This document shows, in pieces, positions 62,949-64,000 of a stretch of DNA of 64,000 nt. A program made the position numbers and the translations under genes. Origin of the DNA: Paenibacillus sediminis (GTDB lineage Bacteria > Bacillota > Bacilli > Paenibacillales > Paenibacillaceae); assembly GCF_017873765.1 (NCBI RefSeq), contig NZ_JAGGKP010000001.1:1364001-1428000 (forward strand). Reading direction: 5' to 3'. The notes beneath the pieces were generated by a model that saw only the letters and a program-made list of their open reading frames with translations, did no database searches and was not told the DNA's origin. The number at the start of each line of letters is the position of its first letter. Position 1 is the stretch's first letter.

Positions 62949-63416
62949 TTAAATGTTTAGATAATAATGATAAAACTCCTCATCCTTTACGTACCCGTAA
63001 CGTTCATAAAGCCGTTGGGCCTGTTCATTAGTGATGGCTGTCGATAATTCTAACCCTTTTGCTTTTATTGATTTCGCATAGCTCTGAGCCTCATCTAACA
63101 ACATACTTGCAATGCCTTGTTTTCTATATTGTTCGTTTACATACAAATCATTTAGAATGAGTGATCTTCGCATCGATATGGACGAAAAGACTGGATATAG
63201 CTGAGTAAATCCAACAATTCGATCCGTATTCTGATCCTTCGCAATGAACACAATCGATTCCAGGTGTTCAAACCGTTCAAAAAGGAACAATCGGGCTTGT
63301 TCCAAATTAGGCGTCTGTCCATAAAATACTCGGTAATCATTAAAAATTTCAGCCAGCCCATCTAAATCATCTATCGTTGCTTGTCTCACTTCAAATTGAT
63401 TAGTCATGTTCATCAT
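62949..63416 (-). CDS. GNAT-family acetyltransferase
   Basis: 155 aa: NQFEVRQATIDDLDGLAEIFNDY at the start, LNDLYVNEQYRKQGIASMLLDEAQSYAK as core strand and acetyl-CoA loop, and NEQAQRLYERYGYVKDEEFYHY at the end, resembling polyamine or amino acid acetyltransferases. Substrate unknown. Confidence 0.88.
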   Translation of the reverse strand: MMNMTNQFEVRQATIDDLDGLAEIFNDYRVFYGQTPNLEQARLFLFERFEHLESIVFIAKDQNTDRIVGFTQLYPVFSSISMRRSLILNDLYVNEQYRKQGIASMLLDEAQSYAKSIKAKGLELSTAITNEQAQRLYERYGYVKDEEFYHYYLNI

Positions 63417-63489
63417 CGTTTATAGATCCACCTTCATTGTGATAGAAGTTCCTTCCGCCACTCATTACGATGATCTGCTTCATTGAGAA

Positions 63490-63894
63490 CTACTTTAATC
63501 GTAAAGAGTCCGCTAATCTACTGAATTCCTTAAATCTTGTTCCTTGATATGTAAGTTCCCCTTGATCTCCAATTACAATAAGACCAAAATGCTTTGCACT
63601 CACATATAGTTCCTTTCGCGTGTGATCCTCAAACTCAAAAGTAATATAGTAATTTGTATTGGCGCTAGAATCGCCAGATCCTCCCCAAACTTCTGTCCTT
63701 TTATCAACAACTTTACATTTTTGAGTGATTATTTCGGAAGCATTGTTTGATAACCATATTTTCAATCCTCTAATAATAACAAATAAAAATCCACCAACGA
63801 CTAAAGTGAAAACGAGTCCTCCGAATATCTTGAAAAACAATGGGATTTCGCTTAAAAAATCCAAAAAACCATTAGGTGCATCAAAATTATTCAT
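63490..63894 (-). CDS. DUF2500-family membrane protein
   Basis: 134 aa with one N-terminal hydrophobic helix (about 23-45) and a soluble domain: CKVVDKRTEVWGGSGDSSANTNYYITFEFED, ELYVSAKHFGLIVIGDQGELTYQGTRFKEF. These are the DUF2500 landmarks. Function unknown. Nothing further was seen in 63895-64000. Confidence 0.85.
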   Translation of the reverse strand: MNNFDAPNGFLDFLSEIPLFFKIFGGLVFTLVVGGFLFVIIRGLKIWLSNNASEIITQKCKVVDKRTEVWGGSGDSSANTNYYITFEFEDHTRKELYVSAKHFGLIVIGDQGELTYQGTRFKEFSRLADSLRLK

Positions 63895-64000
63895 TAAATT
63901 TCATCTCATCCCTTTCTGGCGTTCACGAGAACATTCGGCTATATGTATATCAACGAATCAAATCACCATTGGGTTACAGTAACTTTAGATTATTTCCATA

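Overview
The window reads as chromosomal DNA of a spore-forming, low-to-mid GC Firmicute, most likely Paenibacillus or a close relative. The pointers are: a fab cluster headed by fapR with fabH and fabF included, the ylbH-coaD-ylbJ-ylbL-ylbM-ylbN-rpmF block in the same order as Bacillus subtilis, purine-rich GGAGG-type ribosome binding sites with frequent TTG/GTG starts, and sporulation genes (ylbJ, a YjcZ-like peptide, a CotD-like coat protein, a CdaS-type diadenylate cyclase, a YheC/D remnant). No rRNA, tRNA or CRISPR array was found.

Region 1 (1-11 kb) is conserved core. A minus-strand operon fapR-plsX-fabH-fabD-fabG-acpP-fabF makes and regulates fatty acid synthesis, with a FapR-type operator in front of fapR. 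Behind it lie rpmF, a YceD-like protein, tmcAL, a PDZ/Lon-like protease, ylbJ, coaD and rsmD.

Region 2 (11-24 kb) is a carbohydrate and envelope segment: a YjcZ peptide, an L,D-transpeptidase, a secreted GH16 glucanase with a C-terminal CBM56-like module and a cre-like site, a PilZ-like protein, an AraC regulator divergent from a GH42 beta-galactosidase, an HD phosphohydrolase, an oligo-1,6-glucosidase, an SGNH hydrolase and a large MMPL exporter.

Region 3 (24-39 kb) is a patchwork of single genes: an xdhC/mocA pair, MarR, rpiA, cotD-like, vanZ-like, many GNAT acetyltransferases, a GNAT-SnoaL fusion, a ChbG deacetylase, a BadF-type kinase, and several decaying genes.

Region 4 (39-45 kb) is a ribose operon (rbsR, broken rbsK, rbsD, rbsA, rbsC, rbsB) with a readable promoter and a LacI/CcpA-type operator, preceded by cdaS. 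The ribokinase gene is the only broken member.

Region 5 (45-64 kb) is again accessory: APH-like and ANT-like enzymes, fosB, a small hydrophobic toxin-like peptide with an opposing terminator (candidate type I toxin-antitoxin), MBL hydrolase, methyltransferase, a TetR-controlled ABC exporter with twin operators, an IS3 fragment inside a gene graveyard, a Fur-controlled feuA-like lipoprotein, DUF4871/DUF4269/DUF2500 proteins, an oxidoreductase and cysK. Thirteen GNAT genes or remnants, four of them broken, make 26-63 kb unusually rich in this family. All calls come from reading the sequence; no database search was run.
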